Origin: Helochares maculicollis
Taxonomy: Eukaryota; Arthropoda; Insecta; Coleoptera; Hydrophilidae
NCBI GenBank assembly: GCA_033557835.1
Contig: JAWQRO010000286.1
Span: 1 to 44,542, forward strand
Direction of reading: 5' to 3'
DNA: 44,542 nucleotides
Below are positions 1 through 11,917 of the stretch, piece by piece (position 1 is the stretch's first letter; the number at the start of each line of letters is the position of its first letter). A program made the translations under genes and the position numbers. The notes under the pieces are model-generated. The model was given only the letters and a program-made list of their open reading frames with translations. It searched no databases and was not told the DNA's origin.

Positions 1-2033
1 TACATACAAAATATAATTTTATGCACAGGTAAAGATGCAAATAATTGTTTTGACTGCCCAGAAGAAACATAATCGATAAGAGTTGTCGTAAAGTTCGCAC
101 TTAACATTCTTAATAAAGTGTACCAATTATTTAGATGATTTCTATAAGTCAATTCATTTGACAAATCTTGTGCCAAAGCAAGCCAGACATTGTTAGAACA
201 ATGATGGTAAGCAGAGTCGAAATTCCCGGTCAAATAAAAGAAAAACGAAAGGCAGTGATAAAAAGGGGAAGAAAAACGGAATGACCATTTAGCATTTAAT
301 ATTTATTCAAGAAATTGAAGATTTTATAAGATAAGATCTATATTTAAGACAGCATTGGTGGATTGCAAATCGTTACGTAGTTGCAGATAACCATAAACCA
401 GAAACAGGGTATTACGACATTAACAAAGCAAAGGTAATGTTTGTCAGAAAAGTAGTTAATCAACATATGCAACTAAGAATCAAATAATTTTAGAGCAAAC
501 TTTTTACATATCAACTCGTTTTGTCAATAATTAGAAAACACTACGAGATTACGAGAAACATCTTTATAAAATATAATTAGGTACAGATGCAAATCTGTAA
601 AACAACGACCTTTAGATGTAAAAATTACCACCTCGTCAGATTATGCTCGCAATAAATAAAATATGTGATTTCGCTTACATAGCAACTTGCCTATTAAACT
701 CTGATAAATGCAGTCTAAAACTAAAACAGATATTAGCATGTAGTAGTTTGAACTATTTACTAAGACATAGAGAACAAAGTTTACTGAGTAATAAATTGAT
801 TACATTACTCAAAAAGTAACGAAAGCTTTGTAAAGACAAATGGTAACTTCAAATTTGTCCCAACCAAACTATAAAATTAGTAGTTGATGCAATGTCAATA
901 TCTGAAATGACCGACCATTAGTCTCGCAACTAGACATAATCCATAAAATTATTTCAAATAATAAACCATCAAAGCAATATTAATGACACTAATTATCAAA
1001 AGCATTTTCTATCACTTCCTGCAATGAACCCAGCTGAATTTGATTTAGATAATCCCAAATTTAGTATCATCATTACATAAATAGCGAGAATATAAAAAGT
1101 AAAAGTGACGTAAATTGGGCTTGTGTATATAATTGTATAGAATCGGAGCAAGTTTTTGTCGTCGAATTGCGGTCAAGTTATGTACAGGAAAAACAAAGTA
1201 TAACAATCAGAAGTTCAACGTGCCACTTACTCAGGATGAATGTAAACGGAGCCTGACCAACTTCATTTTACTTTCAGTTTCATAGAAGCATTGAAGTGAA
1301 AGTTAAACTTGACTTTGAATCCTCTATTATGTATGTAATGACATAATAGAGCTAATGTAGTACTTTAAATCTGGGTCGCGATTAGTACTAATAGCGAAAA
1401 AGATTATTAAATTAAATAAACGCCTTTTAAATCAAATGTTTAAAATAAGCGTCCATTAGCATGATTTTTTAAAAGTTTATAGTGGTACCAATACAGATTA
1501 ATAGAAATTAGAGTTGTTGATGAATAGGAAGTGTTTTGATTCAGATAAAGTGTCAAATATAAATTGTTTTTTATACATACAAATATGTTCTTGCAATTTT
1601 GGGTGATCATTGAAAATAATTTTCAGGCGGATTTCTATTTGCCAAGTAATTAACAAAAACTAGTATGAGTTAATCATGGTCATTACTTGCTATTGAACGC
1701 ATTGTTCTAAACTTATAGTAGTACTTTTCAATTTTTGAAGGAAAACATGTGGTCACTCAAACTATTTGTTGTATTTAATGTTGCAACAGCAATTATACAC
1801 AGCCTTCATTCTTGTTTAAAATTTCTATGCCATTGTTATAATCTGTAAATCATTGGATGATTAGTTCTTGCATGAACTGTACGCTTCTTTACGATTGCAA
1901 TTAAGTAAGTACTAGGCAGTGACAATGAGTAGCAGTGGCAATGGATTATACAATGCAACTTATTAAAGGAAACATTCCAAGATGCACTTTGACGCGAAGG
2001 CTGCTGTATTTGTGTTTGGGTTTCAATACTTAC
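1..2033. other. AT-rich sequence left of P450 exon 5; no further exon recognised
   Basis: Exon 5 of the P450 gene ends at 2034 with a good donor (GTAAGT read on the minus strand), so the gene must continue to the left. I looked on the minus strand for a phase-2-compatible exon carrying the I-helix, ExxR or heme-loop Cys signature and found none. One acceptor-like site near 1850 leads straight to an in-frame stop. The stretch is therefore probably intron, with the rest of the gene outside the window. Confidence 0.5.
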
Positions 2034-4670
2034 GTTCTAAAATCCTCCAATGCTCCGATATACTTTCTAAAAGCTTTGTTTTTGTACACTCTCCACACAG
2101 GCATTTTCAGTTCAACTTCTGCTACATTCCAGAAGAATACGTTTATAGAATCGATGATTCTTTGGGATTCGGAATCTTTGGATAAATTTGGTTCTAAGCA
2201 ACCCAGTCTTCTGTCTAAAGAGACTCGCGCGACGGCTGCAAGAGAATTAAGTTAGTATGACATAAAGCTTGGGGTCAAAAACATCTACTTACATTCTAAA
2301 GCCCATTTGTAAATTTCTGACAAAAAGCATTCCGGCAGCTCTTGATGTTCATCGAGGCTTTCTTTCATTCTAAAAAAAATATTTTTAATAAACACCTACA
2401 CATCATAATTTAATTGATAATGTAATGACTCCAAAATGGCATTCCTTCAATATAATAATTGCCTCAATTTTGCACATTTTTTACAAAAATAATTTTTCAA
2501 ATTAATGAATCTTCTTTAAAATGCTTTATCAAAAATAGGTCATTCAGCTATTAACAGTGGTTATTGTGTTCGTTTGCGTCAACCGTTTAAGTAACTGAAA
2601 AGGAGAGGAGGTATTGCAAGAAGAAATTGTTAATCTTATGAAATAATGCTTGTTATAGTAATTGACAATCATAGGAAGCCGACAACTCTGCGTTTGGTCA
2701 ATTATTCGCATTTATGTACAAACTACAAATATACCCGCTTTGAAATACCCGCAGAGCTGCAATTGGAATCTGGGTGTTTGTTTAGAAAAATGCATAGCCC
2801 GACATGGCATTTTGCAACTTTGATTTGCACGCGATCACGCCTAATTGTTTCCTTTGTTACAAAGTGTATTGAAACTTGCCAGTTATTGGAGCACCACTTT
2901 GAGGCATTGTAATTGTTAGTTGCATTGGCGGCTTTGTTGGGCGGACATGCATAATTGCAGTTTTGTGTTAAGAAGAAGGTTGCATTTGTTCTGTATTTAA
3001 ACGTGAGTGCCTGCTCTATTACGACAGTAATAAGAAAATTATGAAATATTCTCTTCAATTTTATTTTTTACTCTTAAAATAATAACTCCTTATGAGATTG
3101 AAGCTTAAATAAAGTTTGCGTACTTAACAAAAAATTAAGTCTCGTAAAACACTTACAAATTAAAAGATATAATAAAAGTGGATGAATTAGAATGCTTAAT
3201 TGATATTTTGCACCAGAAAGTCAACAATAAGCAGAGAATTGAAGGTCGTCTACAAAAATAGTCGTCATATTGCAAAATGCGTATAGGTAACAAAATAAAT
3301 TGAAATTCCAGTCACTTGCGCAATGCGGAAGGAAATTAATAAAGTAATGACTGAACAAAAGTCAATAAAACGTTACAACAAAAGTGTTTCTCATATTTTT
3401 GTTCATTTTGCAGCACAATAAAAGTCTAAAGTCTCATACGCAATTTCTCAAATGTGCGCATTACAAAATAAGCAGTCTGCAAGTAAACAATGTTCAAATC
3501 ATTAGCATTTCGAGCATAATATGAACTGAAACAGTAAATAAAACGCAAGAGATCTATATACCTTCACCGTGTATGCGGGTTATCTGTTTGTAATATTTAC
3601 TCGCAATGCAACGTATGATTTCTAGGTTGTTAATCAAAGTATTGCACATTCCCTTTCAACCATAAGCCACGCAATATGTAATAAAATCTTATATGCACCG
3701 ACATTTCCAACTGCATTTTTTTTATATTACAAAACCGACTGTATAAACGCACGCACGGAAAATTTCGATTTCTTCAATTCACTCACCTTTGCAAGAAGTC
3801 TGAGGCTATAACATCTAATGGTTCTACATACTTCTTGGCTGTAGCAGGCGGCAATAAAATCTGCTGTACCTGTTTACGAAATTCGTCCCACTTTGGGCCA
3901 TGCCTAAAATGAACGGTTAAGGATAGTAATGCTTATTCTTTACGAAACTCATCTTGCTAGTTGCAAAAACCTACACTCCTATAACTCCTGCGTTACCATC
4001 AAAAAATTCCTTTTGTAATTGTCCTTTGTAATAATGCAACGAAGGCATGGACGGTCTATGGGGCATGACTTCTTCTCTTTTGAACACTTGTTTTATATTG
4101 TCTCCATCAAAAACGAAGAGGAGGTCTGGATGACCAATTAAGCCGCTTACTTTTACGATTTTCCCGTATTGCTTCCTAAGCGACCACATTACCTTATCCA
4201 GCTCGTGAATTTTGTAGTGTCCTAAAAAATCCTCGTCGTGACTAATTTGTAATAAGAACATTTTTCGAAAAATGAGTTAAAACATTGGGTGCTGTATAAT
4301 TCGATTGATTAACGAACTTAAAGTTGTTCAGCACAGTTTCTTAAATTTGAGATATCATAAATGAAATTTCATAAATGAACGCATAGTTTACAAACATTTA
4401 AACTTTTAAGGCACTTCAAATAAGGAACACTTTTTGATTACCAATTAAAGGTGCAAATCGCCATGAATTTCCAATGAGTGGTAGTCCTTTAGGCCCTGGA
4501 ATTGCGCTGTATGGCTTAACTCTGTCTTCGACATAATTTTCAGCTACAGGCTCTTCATAATAATCCGGTAGAATACCTAATGCTGTGGAGTACGGTCTGT
4601 CCGAAGCATAACTGCGCTTTACAAAGGTTTCGATTGATTTTATTTTCAAAAGTTTCGTCGAACTCCTCAT
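2034..4670 (-). CDS. CYP301: Mitochondrial cytochrome P450, CYP301-like, 5' half only
   Basis: Five coding exons are supported: 4670-4442, 4221-3975, 3903-3787, 2369-2293 and 2235-2034. Their phases join without a break to give 290 codons. The ATG at 4670 follows a splice acceptor (exon begins 4673), so a 5' UTR exon exists upstream. The product starts with a basic, Ser/Thr-rich leader suited to mitochondrial import. The proline hinge IPGPKGLPLIGNSWRF follows, then LDKVMWSLRKQYGKIVKVSG and the C-helix W-D-E-F-R in exon 3 (KWDEFRKQV). Exon 4 carries FLSEIYKWALE and exon 5 VARVSLDRRLG with MPVWRVYKN, all typical of the mitochondrial clan. The wording of the hinge and the following SGLIG..DLLFVFD block fits CYP301A/B as I remember it; another mitochondrial-clan member is possible. 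In known insects CYP301A1 is linked to cuticle formation and ecdysteroid-related functions; a role here is inference. The I-helix, ExxR and heme-Cys loop are missing only because the window ends. Confidence 0.85.
2370..3786 (-). other. P450 intron 3 (1.4 kb)
   Basis: This interval lies between exon 3 (donor GTGAGT) and exon 4 (acceptor preceded by a run of eight T) of the P450 gene. Around 2700-3000 base composition is somewhat richer in GC than the surroundings and both strands stay open for about 90-110 codons. Neither translation resembles a known protein and neither has usable splice sites, so I treat it as intronic and possibly regulatory. Confidence 0.6.
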
Positions 4671-4679
4671 TATCTGGAA

Positions 4680-7600
4680 AATAATTATGTTAACAATTTG
4701 TTTGCATCACTAATATTTGCAGATTTACAGATTATTTTATTTTTATCTTAAACATAGCGTTAGCTCAGTGAAGTTTTCTTTAGAGACAATTGTTGACACG
4801 TCACGCCAAAATTGTGCAATAATAATTGCCTGTTTCATACTGTTTGTATGTCATTACTTAAGTAAAACAAGTAAATAATTATAGTAAACATTTCTTATTA
4901 CAGTAATCAGTGTAAATGATTGCATTTAAATACGAGATTTAATTCGTTTTTACCATTCCTATTGTTTGAATCGCACTTGACTTTTTAGACAGTTTTAAAT
5001 CAATTCAGGAAGTATATTTGTAACGAAACATGTGTCAGTATATAATAACGGTAATGTTTTCTTTGGTGCATCACAAATACACAAATAGTAAATGAAAGTT
5101 CTTGAACTTGGCATTGAATTGCACTAGAGAAAGTAAATGCGTAATCTTTATTGCTTTATAATGGAAAATTGTAGAATTCTAAATATAACAAGTTTTTATG
5201 GGTCTAAAATCTTTAGATCTTTAAATTTGACAGTTTTGTTCAATGAATTCAAAAGCAGTCTTCTAAAGATTATTTTGAATGGTAAACTTAATTTCACTTA
5301 TTTCAATTGTACCGTTTGTAAGTATTGTGTATAAGTAATGTCAGCTTTTAATTCTTTGACAATCTTCATTAGCAATGGCTGTTGTTGGAAATCGATTAAA
5401 CATTTATTGTAGATATTTGAAAATTTCTTTTCTGAATTTGAGCTATGTCTCCCTGAAGCTAATCTTTTTTTAACAAGGACAGGTTTGACATATGTTACGA
5501 AGTGAAAAGTGTGCAGTACAATGATTAGTTAATTCCTAATATATTTGGCTTTTTGATTATTTTAGGAAAATTTTAGAAGACTCATAAAAAATCCTAAATC
5601 TGATATACCTAATAGTATACCGAAAAATATTTTGGAGAATCACTGACTCTAACAGTAAAATTTGGAGAACATTAATAACCGTTATGATAGACGTAATTTA
5701 CGCAACATATATGAAAATATAGATGCTATAAGTACTAAAGTTATTTTGCTCCAAATCGTAAACAGTAATCATAAGTGGAACGTAAAGAGTCCACACAAAA
5801 ATTAAAAAATAATGTAATAACTAAAGCTCACGCTGTAAAATTGTTAGAAATATTGCATATAAATCATATAAATTTTGAATGTAGTACTAAATTATATGAA
5901 CGGTTTTTATCTTAATATTGCCCTATATGATCCTTGTCAAAGGAACCCTTCAATTTATTGAAAACATAAAACCTAAAACAATTGTTTGTTATATTTTTCA
6001 GCACTGAACACCCAAAACCAAATTTTAATTAGCTCGCAAACTGAGAAAAGGAGCCGTTCAAAATCAATAAATGTTAAAAATGCAAGACTGAAATCACTGG
6101 GAATGCACTTACTCTCTCATATACTAAAAGTGCAAATCCAATCTCTTTCACAACTGCCAAACATAAACTTTAAAGTCTTGAACCATACTAACCAAATTCA
6201 AACAAATCACCGGTAAACCATGCGAAATAAGTTTTGTATCTACGATATAAAAGGTGCAGTTGGTGGGGTAGCAAGACTTTTATACTTTTGCAATATTTTA
6301 TAATGAGAGAACAGGTGAGGGGACTAAAGCACAGAGCGAAGCTAGAGAGGAGTGGTGTGCATATTTCTCTGCTAGGAAAGAAGCAGACTAACTTATGTTG
6401 CAACTACTACCGACAACAAACTATATCAAAATTGCGTCACAAATTTTACTTCTGCATAATTCCTCAAAGTTCAAGATTAACGATTTTGTGTGACGGTATT
6501 TATGAGTACATACAAACATTCATGTTGTCGCTGAAAAATGGAGCAAAAACGTGCAATAAAAGAAACCATCGTGATATTTAGTACAATCAGTTGTACTGCT
6601 TTCTTTGCGTATAATTTCTGCATTATTATATAACGCTTCCTGAGTGTTTAATCTCTTATTTAAACATGTTATTATTCGTGTTTCTGAGGACTACTTATAA
6701 AGTTAATTATTATTTTATTGCTTCAAACATAATTTGCAATCAATTTTTTGCCACTACCTGTCATTCGATTATTTGGTTATATAGGTTCATTAAGATATAA
6801 AATAATATAAGCACCTTCATAAATCGAGATGATTAACTTGAGTAATCATGAAATACATAAAAGTAGCGAGCATGAAGCAAATAGCCATATGTATAAACTT
6901 AGCAAAAGGGTCTCACTCTATTTATGCTACACATAAAAAAATGCATGATAATTAAACAAGCGTACAATAAATTTCACTTATATAATAGTTGATTGATGCA
7001 ATAATCTTGGTAGAATCACTTAAATGCCAAGCTTAGTTTGCATGAGGGCATTACCTTTTTAAACACGAAATGATCTCCCACGCATTACAAATTGATTCAA
7101 TGTTCTAATTTATTTTGGATAAGCCTAGTTCTCAGGGAATTGGATTTTTTTCCACCATGAATTCATTATCCTATTATATAAAAGTCTTAAGCCACACATA
7201 CAACAGGATTACAGACATTTCTATCGTCTTAAATGTGCTTCTCGCATATATTAATGTGTGAAAAAGATTCGCATCCACTTATGCGTAATGACATGTAGTC
7301 TTATTGAGGTTAAAGGTTTTGGACATATTTTTCCATGTTGTAATAAAATTGTTGATATTGAAAATCACTTTCTCTTTGACCTAATGGGCCTTCTTGACAA
7401 TGACGCGTTCTGATCTGTCTATCTCATCAAATAAATGATTAATAAATAATATTCAACAAAATTATTTTTCGCTGAACTCTTAAAAACTGATCCAGTGTCT
7501 ACAGGGCTATATAGTAGTTATCATTACAATAAGTGTTATTATGCTATAGTTACCATTTCAATAAGTGTTTAAATCAATATTTGATGCTAATTTTAGGTAG

Positions 7601-8290
7601 TTTATTATCTTTAAACAACAGCATACGATATTCAATTAAAATAGCAACTAATATGAATATATGATAAAACAAGCTACTTCGATGGATTTCAATTTGCAAT
7701 TTGTCACGGTCAATAGCAAATTTCTCATCTCTCTTAAAGCGGTTCGTATTTTCAATATTACTATACATATAAAAAACTAGTACAAACAATGTTTACATTA
7801 ACAATAAGAGTTATATATGCTCAAGTACAAATTTCAACACGAATTTGGTAACACGTGATCTCTCTCTCGTGCAATATGAAGTGTTAGCTGAAGTTTTTTC
7901 GATCTCTTACAAACTACACGAACATTAACACTACAATGTTTACCTTGTAAACAGTTAACACATATTGAATGAAATCTATATATAATGCAGGCAATTGAAT
8001 TACGTTTTGTCACTTCTGTTAACAACTTGTTAAGAAAGATCTCGAGCTGTAATATTGCTAAATTCATTATTAAATTTGTTTGTTATATAACATTGCACAT
8101 TTGCAAATATAGCAACTTGAAATTTCCGCTCCAGGTTAACCCGTTTAGGTTATTTTGGCGTACTAATTAAGTACCAGTTTTTACGCTTAACTATGTTAAA
8201 AAATACTGCAAAAGAGGCGGATATTACACTAATGTTTTGGAATTAAATATTTACAGCTAAACGCCCTGATTTGGTTTATCACTTTCATTT
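4680..8290. other. Intergenic, no confident gene
   Basis: The stretch is AT-rich and probably includes the P450 promoter and its upstream non-coding exon, which I could not place. On the plus strand between about 5430 and 6215 several short open segments follow acceptor-like sites (for example TTTTGATTATTTTAG ending near 5565). They are interrupted by stops and do not match a family I know, so a decayed gene is possible but unproven. Nothing else stands out. Confidence 0.4.
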
Positions 8291-8296
8291 GTCCTA

Positions 8297-8393
8297 TTTT
8301 TCTTAAAGTAAAATATCAAATTTTTCTTAGAGTAAAATAACAAAATTGTCTTGCAGTAAAATAACAAATTTTTCTTACAGTAAAATGGCAAAT
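8297..8393. repeat. Minisatellite, four copies of about 25 bp
   Basis: The unit TTTCTTA.AGTAAAATA.CAAA recurs four times in a row with small differences (TATCAAA, TAACAAA, TAACAAA, TGGCAAA endings). The third copy starts with GTCTTG instead of TTTCTTA. It sits in non-coding DNA. The repeat is plain by eye; no function is implied. Confidence 0.85.
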
Positions 8394-9129
8394 CAGAAAA
8401 TAAACCACATGATGCCTATTTTAAAACGTGTTTTCAATTAATTCAAGCTATTTGGGCTCTAGTTCAAAATGTGCAGTAGTTTTGGACAGAATGAAAATGA
8501 GTCTACCAATCAATAGTTTGAATTAAGAATCATTATTGTGAAGCAACTCAATACTTTAAGTGTCTTTTGGTAGCAGGTCTTTGAGTATCAAATAATAATA
8601 CATTTTTTGGGCTACACCAATTTGCACACTCTGCACAGTTTTGTATATTTAGCCAATGAAATTATTTTAGATTGGAAATTATTACTTCTGTATACACAAA
8701 CTTAAATTACTCAATCCCTTTTCGTGGTGAATTGTTTTATTATTGTTTAATGGTTAAACTGCTTAGGCAAGATGTTTATGTAGGAGAAAATCATAAAGTG
8801 TAAAAGATATAAAACTTGAACACATTTTTATCAAACATTTAATGCTTTTGCTTTAGAAGGTTAAAAATACCATTATATTGCAGATATTATTGCACGCAAC
8901 ATTCTGATTGATGAGGGTCGCTAGATAAATATGTAAACTATTAAATGTTAAGTAGTTTGTAAGTAGGCATTGATTTAACATCTTATAACGAGGTTTATAC
9001 ATATTGCTATTGAATATTTAGATTTATCTGAATTCAATGCAAAATATTAATTATTATATTAATTGATACCCCTATCAATCCAATAACGTATGAACTTTCC
9101 CCATTCTTGTTATATTTGCTGTTTATTTT

Positions 9130-9760
9130 TACATTCCCATATACTATACAAAGTATAGTAAAGGGAAGGTATACGGATCATGAAAAAATTTGACACATTT
9201 TAAGTGCCCCTGAAACCATTTTGACCATTTTTGGCATGTTGTCTGTGTGTGTGTGTATGTAAACACGATAGCGGTCAGACCGTATGAACTGGAGCGATGA
9301 AATTTGATATACGGCTATTATCGCAAAAACTTAGATCTGTATCAATTTTTGAGGCATATAGAACTACCGGAAGTACTCGTTTACCTACACAGTTTTGAAT
9401 TTTTTTCAAGTAAAGTACTCTTTAAAATTAAGCTATCGGAATGAAATTGCGTGCACTTCTTAGATATCTCAAAAAACTGATAGATACAAATTTTCAATAT
9501 GATCGGATTACCGAAAGTTCTATTTTTATAGTTTTGAAAATTCCAATTTTAGTAGGCCTTGGAATAAAAAAAAATTACAAAAATGCTAATCATGAAAAAT
9601 ATAGCAATAACAAATAGTTCCGTGTAAATTTGAAAACCGGAAGTGACGGTAAACATAAATATTAATTTTTAGTTATGAATTTATGTTCTAAAATTGGACC
9701 CTTCCTTTAGTTATGAATTCATGTTTTAAAATTCCAGCCTTCGCAAAGAAATATTAAAAA
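9130..9760. repeat. Candidate dispersed repeat block with a terminal palindrome
   Basis: The block begins with an 8-bp perfect inverted repeat around AAA (TACTATAC-AAA-GTATAGTA, 9142-9160). It then runs through a GT-rich track (9241-9258) and a locally GC-richer segment with CACGATAGCGGTCAGACCG and several CCGGAAG-type motifs. Its composition differs from the AT-rich flanks. Similar-looking GT-track plus CGGTCAGACCG text is what I associate with interspersed non-coding repeats of insects, but this is recollection, and no second copy lies in this window. A miniature element or the end of a larger transposon is most likely. Confidence 0.45.
9667..9743. repeat. Two-copy tandem repeat, about 38 bp
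   Basis: TTAGTTATGAATTTATGTTC (9669 on) is repeated as TTAGTTATGAATTCATGTTT (9707 on). Each copy continues into AAAATT and a short C-rich tail. The pair lies at the right part of the block described at 9130-9760 and probably belongs to it. Confidence 0.75.
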
Positions 9761-10039
9761 TATTCCGATGATAAATGTATTGAAAAAGAATTGAATATTC
9801 CTTATGACTAGATTAATGTGTTGAATGTAGACATTGACGTTAGTGTTAACTATGAATATTAAAATTTTTGCTTTTAGTTTTGAAGCGCAAGTAAGTGTTT
9901 GAAGTTTTATTATTATTAATCGCAGGTACTTTTATGTCGAACATATATTTATACGGGAATGGTAAGTGGAGACACTCCAGATTTTTTATATTGTCCCTCT
10001 TTTGATAACTTATGTAGGAAGTAGTCTATTAACAATTTT

Positions 10040-10625
10040 CTTCGCTCGAACGTTCACTTTTTGAGAATCTATGTCTTGAAACGTTTTAACAGCATAATAG
10101 CCGATAATAGATCTTTATCCTTGCATAATCTTTGCACCATTTATATTTTCTATTGCTTATCCGTACTATCCCACCTACCTATTTCTTTCCTTAATCTTAT
10201 TGTTAATCCTAACTATTACGTTTTCTCATTTTCTACCTTATTTTTATTGTGGGCTTTAAAAAGGGTTCCTTTATTCTATTTCAGAACTCTAGACTATTTT
10301 CGTTTACTTGCGGGTGTCTGATTACTATTACTACCTCTACGTCCTCCACTCCTGACAGAATACCCAATACATTATTTCTAATTGATTACCCTTTCCTCTT
10401 TATCTCTGTATTAACTCGATGATTTAAGTGATATCTATCCATTTTTGGTATCAGTTCTTGATCTATCGGCAGCTTAATAAATCCAATCTTTACATGATTA
10501 CCCTTCGATGCTCTTTTATGTTTTTAAGTACTAGCTGCTTTTTTAAGAAGTTTTCTAATTTCATAAATTTATCATGTACATCTTTTATTACTAGATTTTC
10601 CAGTTGTGTTAGTTTCATAGGCTAA
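10040..10625 (-). other. Possible decayed coding remnant, unassigned
   Basis: Read on the minus strand, 10617-10490 stays open with a Lys/Leu/Glu-rich, coiled-coil-like product (LENLVIKDVHDKF and KLENFLKKQL). About 200 bp further on another frame gives a short Ser/Gly/Arg/Lys-rich tail. Such text is seen in first open reading frames of non-LTR retroelements, but stops and frame changes abound and no diagnostic motif (zinc knuckle, YxDD) is present. This is only a weak suggestion. Confidence 0.2.
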
Positions 10626-11661
10626 CTTTATACAAGTTTATTAATATAAATAATACTGATTATAATTATAAATTAGCACACTCGCATACGTACGTACAAA
10701 TAAAAATTATCATTTCTTTTATATTGTAATAAATTTAAGAAAAGTTTATAGCCGATAAAACATACAAGGGCTACCTGTTAGACAGAGCAACACATATCTA
10801 ACTTCTTTCAGATCATCCATAACGCTTTAAATACGTTATCTAATGCTTTTAACTTGAATCTGTAGACAGAGAAAGAAGGAGAAGGCGTGTCATTAAAAAA
10901 TGTTTGACAGTTTAATGCTAAGCATACCTGAAAATATTGGCAACCTAAATTGCAAAGGTAGTTACTTACATAATGCGCCAAGACTAGTATAACTAACTTT
11001 AAGTGTGTAGGATGCTAGCTGTTGCCACAAATTAATGTTCATTTATTATTGATGATTTATCATTTTTACAACTATTCCTTAAATCCATACTGATATGCAA
11101 TAAAAATTTAACACGACTACCAACGCTGTCATTAAAATTTTGTAACTCATCATGCACATACCACGTTTCTGCATTATACTTCATTAAATTTCAATTCGCT
11201 TCAAAACCCACAATAATCAGAAGCAGCATACATTTTATTAGTACAATATTAGCATATTCCGAAGATTCTTAAACTAATTTTTAGCTGTAATTAATAAATG
11301 TATATCAACTAATTAAGAAAGAAATGTAGGTGACCTGAAATATTTGCATCTACCGACAAAAAATCTTATTAGATAATTATAATTACAATGCGGAAAACAT
11401 TATATAAAACTTCAAATTTTAGTTATGAGCGAACCAATTGAACGCAAACTCACTTATTACCAGTATATTACCTTTCACCATTTAATATAAATTTGTATTT
11501 AATATCAAATTACAATCAATTTCCCATAAATGGAGAAACATAAAGCATAGATCTAATGAAATGGAAGATAAAAAACTGCACGTATATTTACTTAAATTGA
11601 TCAAGAATTTTTCTGTACACATAGATACAAATACATAAAACTAAATAATTAACACATACAA

Positions 11662-11917
11662 CTAAAAAGATTCTGGAACAGGATCTGGCTTGTAAACGTC
11701 TGGTCCGTATATCTCTAATTGGAATTCGGGCTTCGTAGAAATCCAGCCGTAGTCATGATTCACTTCTTCTGGCACAGGGAATATTGATCTAGGATCAGGA
11801 TGCTTCCTCATTATTTCAGGTACTCTAATTTTTGAGTTTTTCGTAATTTCTTGCATTTTTTTCTCCAATTCCCTACGAGAAGAACGCAAGATAAAATCTT
11901 TCATCCTCAGGCGAGTG
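11662..11917 (-). CDS. Shared C-terminal exon of the CIMIP1-like locus
   Basis: The exon has two possible acceptors 12 bp apart, at 11917 (after TACATAAG) and 11905 (after CGCCTGAG). Both keep the same frame, so they would add or drop four residues. It encodes the Lys/Glu-rich segment and the conserved FPVPEE..HDYGWIS.KPEFQLE.YGPD region, and ends with TAG at 11662. I found no second copy of this exon between 12.7 and 15.1 kb. That is the main argument for one gene with alternative starts rather than three separate genes. Confidence 0.6.

Noticed and set aside
1935..2255. 106-codon open frame on the plus strand
   Set aside because: It is the antisense shadow of P450 exon 5 (2235-2034, minus), which has matching splice sites and P450 motifs.
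2723..3058. 111-codon minus-strand frame in P450 intron 3
   Set aside because: P450 exons 3 and 4 join in phase across it and the product is not P450-like; no start context or splice signals support a nested gene.
6234..6581. 115-codon plus-strand frame
   Set aside because: No family resemblance, mixed composition, no promoter or splice support. Likely chance.
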